Shown here piece by piece: positions 1-7,120 of a stretch of 15,348 bases of DNA. Position 1 is the first letter of the stretch, and every line of letters starts with the position of its first letter. A program made the translations under genes and the position numbers. The notes under the pieces are model-generated. The model was not told where the DNA came from, made no database searches, and saw only the letters and a program-made list of their open reading frames with translations. The DNA lies in NCBI GenBank assembly GCA_016875695.1, contig VGPB01000023.1:1-15348 (forward strand). The letters are read 5' to 3'. This DNA comes from Chloroflexota bacterium. GTDB taxonomy: Bacteria > Chloroflexota > Dehalococcoidia > UBA2979.

Positions 1-189
1 CAGCCGCTTCGCCTGGTCGACCTTCATCCCGCCATACTCGCGGCGCCAGCGGTAGTAGGTCTGCTCGCTCACACCGAGCTTCCGCACGACCTGGGCAACC
101 GCCTGGCCCTGCGCCAGACCGACCTCAGCCTTCCGCAGCCTGCTGATGATTTCCTCGGCCCCGCACCACTTCCGCTTCGCCGTTGCCAT
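1..189 (-). CDS. IS3-family transposase OrfA, N-terminal part (partial)
   Basis: OrfA is the DNA-binding half of IS3-family transposases. It is normally joined to the catalytic OrfB by programmed frameshifting. The visible 63 residues start at an ATG at 189 and run to the window edge without a stop. They show the typical layout: a basic start, a helix with EEIISRLRKAEVG, then a helix-turn-helix around residues 28-50 ending in KLGVSEQTYYRWRREYGGM. The motif SEQTYYRWRREYGG is very characteristic of the HTH_Tnp_1 family in IS3 elements. The catalytic DDE domain would lie beyond the left edge, so I cannot tell whether the element is intact or which subgroup it belongs to. Confidence 0.85.
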   Translation of the reverse strand, partial: MATAKRKWCGAEEIISRLRKAEVGLAQGQAVAQVVRKLGVSEQTYYRWRREYGGMKVDQAKRL

Positions 190-257
190 CCAAACACCCC
201 TTCCTGACCACCGCGATTCTCTCGCTCGCGGTAGATCCGTTTCAGGGGGTCAGGTCA
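1..257 (-). mobile_element. 5' end of an IS3-family insertion sequence (cut by window edge)
   Basis: This stretch holds the start of an IS3-type OrfA plus its upstream leader. On the minus strand the presumed terminal sequence begins at 257 with TGACCTGACCCCCTGAAACG. It starts with TGA, like many IS3-family inverted repeats, and lies about 68 bases before the orfA ATG, a usual distance. The other end, orfB and any target duplication lie outside the window, so the exact boundary is an inference. The element points the same way as the neighbouring tRNA and starts only 18 bases beyond the tRNA 3' end. Confidence 0.6.
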
Positions 258-275
258 AGATTCGATATCGGGCTT

Positions 276-351
276 TGGAGCGGCGGACGAGTCTCGAACT
301 CGCGACCTGCTGCTTGGAAGGCAGCCGCTCTACCAGCTGAGCTACCGCCGC
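276..351 (-). tRNA. tRNA-Gly (anticodon TCC), CCA encoded
   Basis: A full cloverleaf can be folded on the minus strand. The acceptor stem pairs GCGGCGG with CCGCCGC. T8 and A9 follow, then a D-arm GCTC-AGCTGGTA-GAGC. The anticodon stem is GCTGC/GCAGC with loop CTTCCAA, giving anticodon TCC (plus-strand positions 316-318). The T-arm is GCGAG-TTCGAGA-CTCGT with one G-U pair. The discriminator base is T, as expected for bacterial glycine tRNA, and CCA is encoded (276-278). The gene starts 39 bases after the tpi stop, with little room for its own promoter, so it may be made from the upstream operon transcript. No clear terminator is seen between it and the IS end at 257. Confidence 0.95.
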
Positions 352-390
352 TCGCCTCGACGAGTGTAGCGGGCCGCTCCGCGTGCCGCC

Positions 391-1161
391 CTACATGGCC
401 TTCGCGGCGACTACCGCGCGGCAGATGGCCGCGAACGCGGCCGCGTCCAGCGAGGCCCCACCGACGAGCGCGCCGTCGATGTCCGGCTCGGCCGTGAGCG
501 CGGCGACATTGTTCGCCGTCACGGAGCCGCCGTAGAGCACGCGGCAGCTCGCGGCAGTATCGCCGTCGAAGCGCTCCGCGATGATGGCGCGCACCTGGCG
601 GCAAGCGTCCTGCGCCACGGCGGGCGTCGCGGTCAGGCCCGTGCCGATGGCCCACACCGGCTCGTAGGCGACGATGCTCCCCGCCGAGAGGCGGTCGAGG
701 CCGTCCCACGCAGCCAGCAGCTGACGCCGCAGCACGGCCACGGTCTCGCCGCCCTCGCGCTGCTCGCGCAGCTCGCCGACAGCGAGGATCGGCTGCATGC
801 CGAGCTCAAGCACGGCGTCCAGCTTGCGCGCGGTGTCCTCGTCGCGCTCGCCGAAGCGGTGGCGGCGCTCGGAGTGGCCGATGATCACGTACTGCACGAT
901 GCCCGCGAGCATCGCGGCGCTCACCTCGCCGGTGAACGCCCCGTGCGGCTCCCAGTAGACGTGCTGTGCGCCCAGCCGCAGCGGGGAGCCGGCGAGCAGG
1001 TCGTGCGCGTCGGGGAGCCACGGTGCGGGCGGGCACAGCACCACCTCTGCGCCGCGCAGATCGTGCAGCGCGTCGCGCAGCGCGGTCACCAGCTCGCGAG
1101 CGGCCGCGCGGCCCAAGTGCATCTTCCAGTTGCCGGCGGCGATGGGGGTACGAGCAGGCAC
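391..1161 (-). CDS. tpiA: Triose-phosphate isomerase
   Basis: This enzyme interconverts dihydroxyacetone phosphate and glyceraldehyde 3-phosphate in the cytosol, in glycolysis and gluconeogenesis. From a GTG at 1161 the product has 256 residues, the usual family size. Active-site elements are in place: Asn11 and Lys13 in AGNWKM, His96 in IIGHSERR, Glu167 in AYEPVWAIGTG (which also begins the flexible loop), and the phosphate-binding GGSV and GGASL segments near the C terminus. The GTG lies 2 bases after the mutase stop, implying translational coupling. A longer reading from 1257 would add an Arg-rich, non-homologous extension inside the mutase gene and is rejected. One oddity is that the usual Cys of the CVGE/CIGE segment is Ala127 (AVGE). 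The gene ends a pgk-mutase-tpi run. Confidence 0.95.
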   Translation of the reverse strand: MPARTPIAAGNWKMHLGRAAARELVTALRDALHDLRGAEVVLCPPAPWLPDAHDLLAGSPLRLGAQHVYWEPHGAFTGEVSAAMLAGIVQYVIIGHSERRHRFGERDEDTARKLDAVLELGMQPILAVGELREQREGGETVAVLRRQLLAAWDGLDRLSAGSIVAYEPVWAIGTGLTATPAVAQDACRQVRAIIAERFDGDTAASCRVLYGGSVTANNVAALTAEPDIDGALVGGASLDAAAFAAICRAVVAAKAM

Positions 1162-1163
1162 GG

Positions 1164-2366
1164 CTACGCGCCGAACTTCGTGAGCCGGCGCGCGTGCGCG
1201 AAGGCGATGGGCAGCACCTCGCGCGCGGGCAGCGTGCCCAGCGCACCGTGTGCGCACGCCTGCTCGGTGAAGCGCGTCGAGTCGCCGCTGCGCACGTAGT
1301 CACCGTGGAGCAGCAGCGGGACCGGGTGCCACGAATGCCCGGCCATCACGGCCGGCGTCGAGTGATCGCCCGTGACGACGAGCACGTTGGGAGCGAGCGC
1401 GAGCAGCGAGGGCAGGCACGCATCGAAGGCACGAATCGCCTGCTGCTTACGCTGGAAATCGCCGTCCTCGCCGGCGGTGTCGGTGGGCTTGTAGTGCAGG
1501 AAAAAGAAATCGTACGCGTCCCAGTGCGTGCGCAGCGCCTCGATCTGCGTCTCGAGGTTCGTGCCGGCGTCGAGCACGTCCATGCCGACCATGCGCGCGA
1601 GGCCGCGGTACATGGGGTACAGCGCGAGCGCGGCGGCGCGCAGCTTCCAAAGCTCGGGAAGCTGCGGCAGGTCGGGGCGCATCGCCCAGCCACGCAGGGT
1701 GAGGCCGTTCGCGCGGTCGCGTCCGCCGATGAGCGCGCGCGCCTGCACGACGAAGCTGTTGACAAGCGCGGCCGTCGTCGCGGCGGCGGGCTCCCGCGGC
1801 TCGGCCGGCAGCGGGGCGACGCCCTCGCGCTGCGGGTCGGTCTCGGTCAGCGCGTCGTGGAGCGCGTGGCCGCGCAGCACGAGTACGAAGCGATGCTCGC
1901 GCACGGGGCGCACGAACAGCTCGACGCCGGGGAGGTGCACGCCGGCCTCCAGCGCGGCGCAGATCTCCGCGGTGACCTCGGTCGGCACGCGGCCTGCGCG
2001 CCGGTCCACGATGCGCCCATCGGCGTCGAGCGTGCAGAAGTTGCCGCGAGCGGCCACGTCGGACGCGGCCAGCGGGAAGTCGATGCCGGTCGCCTCGAGC
2101 ACACCCCGGCCGACCTCGAAGCGCAGCGGGTCGTAGCCGAAGAGCGCGAGGTGGCCGGGGCCCGAGCCCGGGGTGATACCGTAGCCCACGGGCAGCGTCT
2201 GGCCGAGCACGCCCTGCTCGGCGAGCCGGTCGAGGTGCTGGGGGTAGGCCTCTTCGAGCTCGGTGCGGCCGCGCGGGCCGGGCAACCCCCCCAGACCGTC
2301 GAGCACGCACAGCACCACCTTCGTGTCGGCGGGCACGGAGAGCCGGCGGATGAGGTCGAGGTCCAT
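1164..2366 (-). CDS. apgM: Cofactor-independent phosphoglycerate mutase, archaeal ApgM type
   Basis: The enzyme interconverts 3-phosphoglycerate and 2-phosphoglycerate without 2,3-bisphosphoglycerate. The 400-residue length fits the ApgM group of the alkaline-phosphatase superfamily rather than the ~510-residue GpmI. Visible features are the N-terminal metal motif CVLDGLGG (Asp23), the nucleophile region TPGSGPGHLALFGYDP (Ser68 is the likely phosphoserine), the mid-domain HYKPTDTAGEDGD (His291 and Asp296 to Asp302) and a C-terminal VTGDHSTP (Asp334, His335) followed by GHSWHPVP. These are the metal and substrate ligands expected for the fold. The start is an ATG 46 bases after the pgk stop, with only a weak ribosome site. 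It sits between pgk and tpi, matching its pathway role. The homoserine kinase-like ThrH/ApgM relatives are less likely given the context. Confidence 0.93.
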   Translation of the reverse strand: MDLDLIRRLSVPADTKVVLCVLDGLGGLPGPRGRTELEEAYPQHLDRLAEQGVLGQTLPVGYGITPGSGPGHLALFGYDPLRFEVGRGVLEATGIDFPLAASDVAARGNFCTLDADGRIVDRRAGRVPTEVTAEICAALEAGVHLPGVELFVRPVREHRFVLVLRGHALHDALTETDPQREGVAPLPAEPREPAAATTAALVNSFVVQARALIGGRDRANGLTLRGWAMRPDLPQLPELWKLRAAALALYPMYRGLARMVGMDVLDAGTNLETQIEALRTHWDAYDFFFLHYKPTDTAGEDGDFQRKQQAIRAFDACLPSLLALAPNVLVVTGDHSTPAVMAGHSWHPVPLLLHGDYVRSGDSTRFTEQACAHGALGTLPAREVLPIAFAHARRLTKFGA

Positions 2367-2412
2367 CGGCCTATGCTAGCCCGAGCGCGCGGGCAGGGGC
2401 GAACGGGCGGCC

Positions 2413-3597
2413 TCAGGCGTCCTGCAACACCTCGACGGCGGGCAGCGGCTTGCCCTGCAGCATGGCGAGCGACGCGCCGCCGCCCGTGGAGACGTGCGAG
2501 ATACGCTCGGCGACGCCGGCGCGGCGCAGCGCCGCCACCGTCTCGCCGCCCCCGACGACGGTCGTCGCCGGCAGTTCCGCGAGGATGCGCGCCACCGCGA
2601 GCGAGCCGCGGTCGAAGGGCTCGCGCTCGAACAGCCCCATCGGGCCGTTCCACATGACGGTGCGCATCGGCTGCAGCGCGGCGGCGAAGTTCTGCACGGT
2701 GCCGAGGCCGATGTCGAGGATGCGCCAGTTGACCGGCACCTGCGCGACCGACACGGTACGCACGTGCCCCGGCCCCGCCTCGCCGAACGCCGCGACGACG
2801 TCCGAGGGCAGCACGATCTCCGGCCCGCCCCGGTGCTCGGCGGCGGCCATGATGTAGCGGGCGGCCGCGAGGCCGTCGCTGTCGACCAACGAGTCCGCGA
2901 CGTCAATGCCGCGCGCCTTGAGGAACGTGTTCGCGATCGCGCCGCCGATGCAGATCAGGTCGGCCACCTCGGCCAGGTGCTCGAGGATGCCGATCTTGTC
3001 GGAGACCTTGGCGCCGCCGAGCACGATCGCGAACGGGCGCGCGGGGTGGTCGCTCACCCGCGAGAGATAGTCGACCTCGCGCTCAAGCAGCAGGCCCGCG
3101 ACCGCGGGCAGGCACTTCGCGATCGCGTGCGTCGAGGCGTGCGCGCGGTGCGCGGTGCCGAACGCGTCGTTCACGTAGATGTCGGCGAGCTGCGCGAGCT
3201 GTTGCGCGAACGCATCGTCGTTCGCTTCCTCCTCCGGGCGGAAGCGCACGTTCTCCAGCAGCAGGATGTCGCCGGGGCGCAGCTCGCGCGACATGCGCTC
3301 GACGTCGGGGCCGACGCAATCGTCGGCGGTGCGCACGTGCACGCCGAGCAGCTGCGTCAGGTGCGTGGCCACCGGCGCGTTGCGCAGCACGGGATCCACG
3401 CCGCCACGCGGTCGGCCACGATGTGAGCAGACGACGATGCAGGCGCCCGCCTCGCGCAGCACGCGGATCGTCGGCAGCGATTCGCGCAGCCGCATGTCGT
3501 CGACGACCTGGCCGTCCTCAACGAGCACGTTGTAGTCGACGCGCAGCAGCACGCGCTTCCCGCGCACGTCGATGTCGCGGATCGTCTTCTTCTTCAC
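2413..3597 (-). CDS. pgk: Phosphoglycerate kinase
   Basis: Phosphoglycerate kinase transfers phosphate between 1,3-bisphosphoglycerate and ADP in glycolysis. From GTG 3597 the protein has 394 residues, the normal length, and begins VKKKTIRDIDVRGKRVLLRV as family members do. Motifs in order are RVDYNV (Asp21, Asn23), SHRGRP near residue 60, NVRFRPEEE near 120, NDAFGTAHRAHAST near 150, GGAKVSDKIG near 195, VMWNGPMGLFE near 315, and the nucleotide-site GGGE and STGGGASL. The normally conserved GGGD Asp is Glu352 here. An in-frame GTG at 3639 would extend the protein by 14 residues, but it lies about where transcription should begin if the upstream promoter-like site is real, so 3597 is preferred. 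The mutase gene follows 46 bases downstream. Confidence 0.95.
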   Translation of the reverse strand: MKKKTIRDIDVRGKRVLLRVDYNVLVEDGQVVDDMRLRESLPTIRVLREAGACIVVCSHRGRPRGGVDPVLRNAPVATHLTQLLGVHVRTADDCVGPDVERMSRELRPGDILLLENVRFRPEEEANDDAFAQQLAQLADIYVNDAFGTAHRAHASTHAIAKCLPAVAGLLLEREVDYLSRVSDHPARPFAIVLGGAKVSDKIGILEHLAEVADLICIGGAIANTFLKARGIDVADSLVDSDGLAAARYIMAAAEHRGGPEIVLPSDVVAAFGEAGPGHVRTVSVAQVPVNWRILDIGLGTVQNFAAALQPMRTVMWNGPMGLFEREPFDRGSLAVARILAELPATTVVGGGETVAALRRAGVAERISHVSTGGGASLAMLQGKPLPAVEVLQDA

Positions 3598-3644
3598 GGC
3601 GGCATCCGTTCTGTGCGCGAAGCGGTACGTGCTGATCACACACG

Positions 3645-3673
3645 ATCGTTGAGCGCGGTTGAGTTCGCGTCAA
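3645..3673 (-). promoter_or_regulatory. Possible sigma70-type promoter for pgk-apgM-tpi
   Basis: On the minus strand TTGACG (3668-3673, five of six matches to TTGACA) is followed, after exactly 17 bases, by AACGAT (3645-3650, three of six matches to TATAAT). Transcription would start near 3638, about 40 bases before the chosen pgk GTG. The 82-base gap between the prenyl synthase stop and the longest pgk reading is the largest gap in this block apart from the tsaC/guaA one, so an internal promoter is plausible. The -10 match is weak. Confidence 0.35.
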
Positions 3674-3721
3674 GGCGGGGCGCGCGTGTGCGCGGCGGCT
3701 GAGATGCCGTTGTAACGCGCC

Positions 3722-4762
3722 TCAGAAGGTGCGCTCGACGAGCCGCACTGCCAGCTCGCGGCAGCGCTCGGCGCCCACGGCGTCGAGGCCGGCGCGGTCG
3801 AGCGCAGCGAAGCTCGCGGCGAGCGACTCGCGCGCGAAGGCGCCGGCCGCGTCGCGCCCGCCACCGGCCTCGACCAGCCCCGCCAGCGTAGCGACGTCGT
3901 CCCCAGCGGCCGCCGGGTGGCCATAGGCGGCTGCGAGGCCGGCCGCGTACGGGCCGCCGGCCTCCAGCGCGGCGATGACAGGCAGCGTCATCTTGCGGGC
4001 ACGCAGGTCATCGCCCGCGGGCTTGCCGGTCACCGCAGGGTCGCCCCAGATGCCCAGCACGTCATCGATGGCCTGGAACGCCATGCCAAGGTGCTGCCCG
4101 AAGTCCCGGAGCGCCTCGACGCGGCTCGCCGCCGCGCCCCCGAGGATCGCGCCGATTGCGCAGGACGCGGCGATCAGCGCGCCGGTCTTGCCCGCGGCCA
4201 TCGCCAGGTACTCGGCGCGCGTGACGCGGGCCTGGCGCTCGAACGCGAGGTCCAGGTGCTGGCCCTCGACGAGGCGCAGGCAGGCGCGGTCGAGCTCGCG
4301 CATCGCCTCCAACACGCGCGTGGGCGGGGTATCGGAGGCGTCGAGCCGGTACAGCGCGGCACGTGCCAGCACGTGCATGCCGTCGCCGGCGTTGATCGCC
4401 TGCGCGACACCCGCGACGGTCCAGACGGTCGGCCGCCCGCGGCGCTCGGCGCTCTCGTCCTCGATGTCGTCGTGCAGCAGCGAGAAGTTGTGGAGGAGCT
4501 CGATAGCGGCGGCGGCGGGGGCCGCGGCCGCCGCCTCGCCGCCGCACAGCTCGGCGACGAGCAGCAGCAGCGTCGAGCGCAGCTGCTTGCCGGGCGAGGC
4601 GGCGGCGGGCGCGCCTGCGGCGTCGATCCAGCCCAGGTGGTAGCGCATGAGCCCGTACAGCGGGGCGGGGTCGTCGCCGACGGCGGCGCGCAGCTCGGCG
4701 TCGACGAGCGCGCGGTAGCGCTCGGTGCGCGCGGCCAGCGCCTCGCCGGCGTGCGCGGTCAC
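3722..4762 (-). CDS. Polyprenyl diphosphate synthase (geranylgeranyl-type)
   Basis: This is a trans-isoprenyl diphosphate synthase, condensing isopentenyl diphosphate with an allylic diphosphate to make a linear prenyl chain for lipids, carotenoids or quinones. From GTG 4762 it has 346 residues. The first Asp-rich motif is HDDIEDESAERRGRPT (DDxxD). The second is AIDDVLGIWGDPAVTGKP, the DDxLG-WGD variant found in many actinobacterial and Chloroflexota GGPP synthases instead of DDxxD. A GKQLRSTL segment near residue 60 corresponds to the GK.R substrate site, and KTGAL and GDDLRARKMTLP are also typical. The GTG overlaps the acylase TGA by 4 bases (GTGA). A GTG 15 bases upstream (4777) is the alternative start. 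Chain length cannot be read from sequence alone. A long Ala-rich stretch lies near residues 75-85. Confidence 0.9.
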   Translation of the reverse strand: MTAHAGEALAARTERYRALVDAELRAAVGDDPAPLYGLMRYHLGWIDAAGAPAAASPGKQLRSTLLLLVAELCGGEAAAAAPAAAAIELLHNFSLLHDDIEDESAERRGRPTVWTVAGVAQAINAGDGMHVLARAALYRLDASDTPPTRVLEAMRELDRACLRLVEGQHLDLAFERQARVTRAEYLAMAAGKTGALIAASCAIGAILGGAAASRVEALRDFGQHLGMAFQAIDDVLGIWGDPAVTGKPAGDDLRARKMTLPVIAALEAGGPYAAGLAAAYGHPAAAGDDVATLAGLVEAGGGRDAAGAFARESLAASFAALDRAGLDAVGAERCRELAVRLVERTF

Positions 4763-7116
4763 GCGGGGTCGAGCCACAGCAAGTGTTGGCGACGCGCCTC
4801 GACGGCTGCGCGCGTGTAGAGCAGCGGGCGGTGCCGGCTGCCCAAGAACTCCTCAATCGCGTCGTCGTAGCGCGGGTGGCCGGGGATGCCGGAGTTGCCG
4901 GTGGGCAGCTGGAAGAGCGAGCGATCAGGGTCGCCGAGATCGATCACGTGGCGGTAGCACGGCATCACGGCGACGGACGACGGGCCCTGCAGCAGGCTGA
5001 AGCTGCCCTGTAGCAGCGTGTTGCCGTCGCCGGGGAACGGCCCGCGCGCGACGAGCCGGCCGAGCAGCGGCACGGCGCCAAGCGGGTGCGGCGGCGACCA
5101 GCGATGCAGGTCACCCCAGCACCAGCGCTGCGGCGCCGGGCCGAGCGCGTGGCGGAGCTGGGCCAACGCACGCTCGGCCGCCGCCCGCAGCACGCGATCG
5201 CGGTCATCTATGCCGGCGCACCAGGGCGACTCGGCCGCCTCGAGCGCGTGCAGCACCCAGCCCTGCAGCCGCATCGAGAACGACGAGCCCGCGAACGCGA
5301 CCCCGAGGCCGGCGCCGAGCGGCGTCCGCGCGGACTCGCCGGCCACGCGCGCGATCAGCGCCCGCGCCGCCTCGCCGAGCACGCTCTCGACGATGGCGGC
5401 GGCCGGGCTCGTCGTGCGCAGGTGGCCGTCCCACGCCGCGAGCAGGTCGCGCACGGCGTACTCGGTGACGAGCTCGCGCGCCAGGAGCAAGCGCACGAGG
5501 TGGTGCAGCGGCTCCGAGTAGGCATCCAGCTGCATCGCGACGAAGGACGCGACGGAGTGGCGCTCGCTGGCGGCGAGCAGCACCTCGATGCGCTCCGCGC
5601 GCCAGCGTTCGCACCAGTCCTCGCCCAGCTGTGCGTCGCCTCCGGGCGCCTGATTCGCCGGCACGAGCGGCGCCGGTCCCGCGGCGTGGCGCGCATGCGG
5701 CATGCGCTCCGCCGACAGCGCTGCGGGCGGAGGATCGGGCGCGGTCGCGCCGTCCGCCGGCCGGAGCCCGCCGCCGTGGGCGCGCTCCGGCACCGCGCCG
5801 GCGAGCCGGTAGCCGATCGCGCCGTCGCGGCCCGCGTACACGTAGTTGAACGGCGCACCGCACATGCGCGCGGCGGCCGCGTCAAAGGCCGCGGGGTTCG
5901 GTGCGCGGCAGAGCGCGGCGACCGGCCCGAACGTGTCGCCCGGCGCCAGCGCGCTCGAGCGCAGCGCGATCGCGCGCCGCTCCGCGGGCAGCGCGGGCCC
6001 GATCACCGGCCCGTGTCGCGTCTCCAGCACGTGCTCCTCGACACTCGCGCCGTCGCGCACCGCGAAGCGTTCGATGCGCGTCGTGCCGGTAGCCCAGCCT
6101 TCGGGTGTGCGGTAGCGCTGCGGCGCGTCGGGGTCGAGCGTCTCGATGTAGCAGTCGGCCGCGTCGGCAAGACCAGCGGTCATGCCCCACGCCACGCGGC
6201 CGTTGTGGCCCATCAGCACCAGCGGCACGCCCGAGATCGTAGCGCCGATCACGTCGAGGGTACCGCCCCGGACGTGCGAGACGTGGAGCAGCCCCGAGAA
6301 ACGCGTCGCCATGTGCGGGTCGCTGGCGAGCAGCGGCGCGCTGGTGACCGAGCGTTCGGCGGTGACCGCCCACGCGTTCGAGGCCGCCCCCGCCGGCACC
6401 CCGGCCTCGACGGCAGCGCGGTACGCGGCGAGCACGCGCGCCGCGGCGGGCGCGTACGGCGCGCCCGTGGCGGTGTGCGCGCCGTCCGGGCAGATCGGAT
6501 CGACGGCGGCGGCCCGCTCCGGCCCCACCGCGTGCAGCAGCTGCTCCCGGAGCAACTCCGTGTCCCAATTCGCGGTAAACACGCACTGCATCAGCCGCCC
6601 CACCGTGAGCGAGTGCTCGGCGTGCCATGGCTCGGGCTGTGCGCCGAGCATCGCGTACTCGGGCGGCAGCACGCGCAGCGAGCGCATGCCGCCGTTTACG
6701 CCGGCGGCGTACGCGGCGAGCAGCGCGCGGTCATCGGGGGCGGTATGCGCGTAGTCGCGCCCCGCGACGCCCGCGAGCCCGAGCCTGCGCACGAAGCGAT
6801 CGCCGTCGAGCGCGCGCGCACCGACCCACTCGGTGGTGCCGCCGAGCGCGGCCATGCGCAGCGAGTCCATCTGGAACAGACGGTCCTGCGCGTGCACGAA
6901 CCCCTGGCCGAAGCAGGCGTCTGCCTCGCTCTCCGCCCACACGTGCAGCACGCCGAAGCGGTCGCGGTCGATGGCCACGAGCGCCGCGCACCCCGCGACG
7001 CTCACTCGTCCGTCGACGACGGGGTGCGCGCGGCCGCCGGCGATAAGCGCGGCGGTGCCCGCCGCGCGACGCGCGAGCGCCGCGAGCCGCCGCGCGCTCG
7101 CCTGCCGGGCGCGCAT
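4759..7116 (-). CDS. Penicillin acylase family (peptidase S45) Ntn-hydrolase
   Basis: S45 acylases are precursors that cut themselves to expose an N-terminal Ser on the beta subunit and then hydrolyse amide bonds of acylated substrates such as beta-lactams, acyl-homoserine lactones or other amides. The 785-residue product shows the N-terminal signature DRFGVLHVWAES and GFVHAQDRLFQMD, the presumed cleavage and nucleophile site at Ser246 in AASNAWAV, then LASDPHM, VAWGMTAG with DCYIE (near residue 340), and a late GDGNTLLQGSF. This is the full family layout, with a ~245-residue alpha plus linker and a ~540-residue beta chain. No convincing signal peptide is seen, although many relatives are exported. 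The ATG at 7116 is 4 bases after the rpiB stop; the upstream in-frame extension overlaps rpiB and is rejected. Natural substrate unknown. Confidence 0.9.
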   Translation of the reverse strand: MRARQASARRLAALARRAAGTAALIAGGRAHPVVDGRVSVAGCAALVAIDRDRFGVLHVWAESEADACFGQGFVHAQDRLFQMDSLRMAALGGTTEWVGARALDGDRFVRRLGLAGVAGRDYAHTAPDDRALLAAYAAGVNGGMRSLRVLPPEYAMLGAQPEPWHAEHSLTVGRLMQCVFTANWDTELLREQLLHAVGPERAAAVDPICPDGAHTATGAPYAPAAARVLAAYRAAVEAGVPAGAASNAWAVTAERSVTSAPLLASDPHMATRFSGLLHVSHVRGGTLDVIGATISGVPLVLMGHNGRVAWGMTAGLADAADCYIETLDPDAPQRYRTPEGWATGTTRIERFAVRDGASVEEHVLETRHGPVIGPALPAERRAIALRSSALAPGDTFGPVAALCRAPNPAAFDAAAARMCGAPFNYVYAGRDGAIGYRLAGAVPERAHGGGLRPADGATAPDPPPAALSAERMPHARHAAGPAPLVPANQAPGGDAQLGEDWCERWRAERIEVLLAASERHSVASFVAMQLDAYSEPLHHLVRLLLARELVTEYAVRDLLAAWDGHLRTTSPAAAIVESVLGEAARALIARVAGESARTPLGAGLGVAFAGSSFSMRLQGWVLHALEAAESPWCAGIDDRDRVLRAAAERALAQLRHALGPAPQRWCWGDLHRWSPPHPLGAVPLLGRLVARGPFPGDGNTLLQGSFSLLQGPSSVAVMPCYRHVIDLGDPDRSLFQLPTGNSGIPGHPRYDDAIEEFLGSRHRPLLYTRAAVEARRQHLLWLDPA

Positions 7117-7120
7117 GCTG

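Noticed and set aside
241..257. GGGGTCAGGTC motif as part of a REP/RAYT-type repeat instead of an IS3 end
   Set aside because: Similar strings occur in REP-associated elements, but the neighbouring OrfA and the TGA-starting terminus at the expected distance make an IS3 end the simpler reading.
391..1257. Longer tpi reading with 32 additional N-terminal residues
   Set aside because: The extra part overlaps the conserved end of the mutase and is Arg/Ala-rich; GTG 1161 places Asn11 and Lys13 at the canonical positions.
966..2657. A 563-codon plus-strand open frame across tpi, mutase and pgk
   Set aside because: It spans three well-supported minus-strand genes and its product is a low-complexity, Arg/Glu-rich string typical of a shadow frame.
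3676..3700. CGCGCGTGTGCGCG near-palindrome after the prenyl synthase stop as a terminator
   Set aside because: The possible stem is short and made only of alternating CG, with no T-run; chance is likely in this base composition.
4500..4620. GCG/GCC-rich quasi-repeats
   Set aside because: They encode the Ala-rich helix of the prenyl synthase and are explained by codon bias, not by a repeat element.
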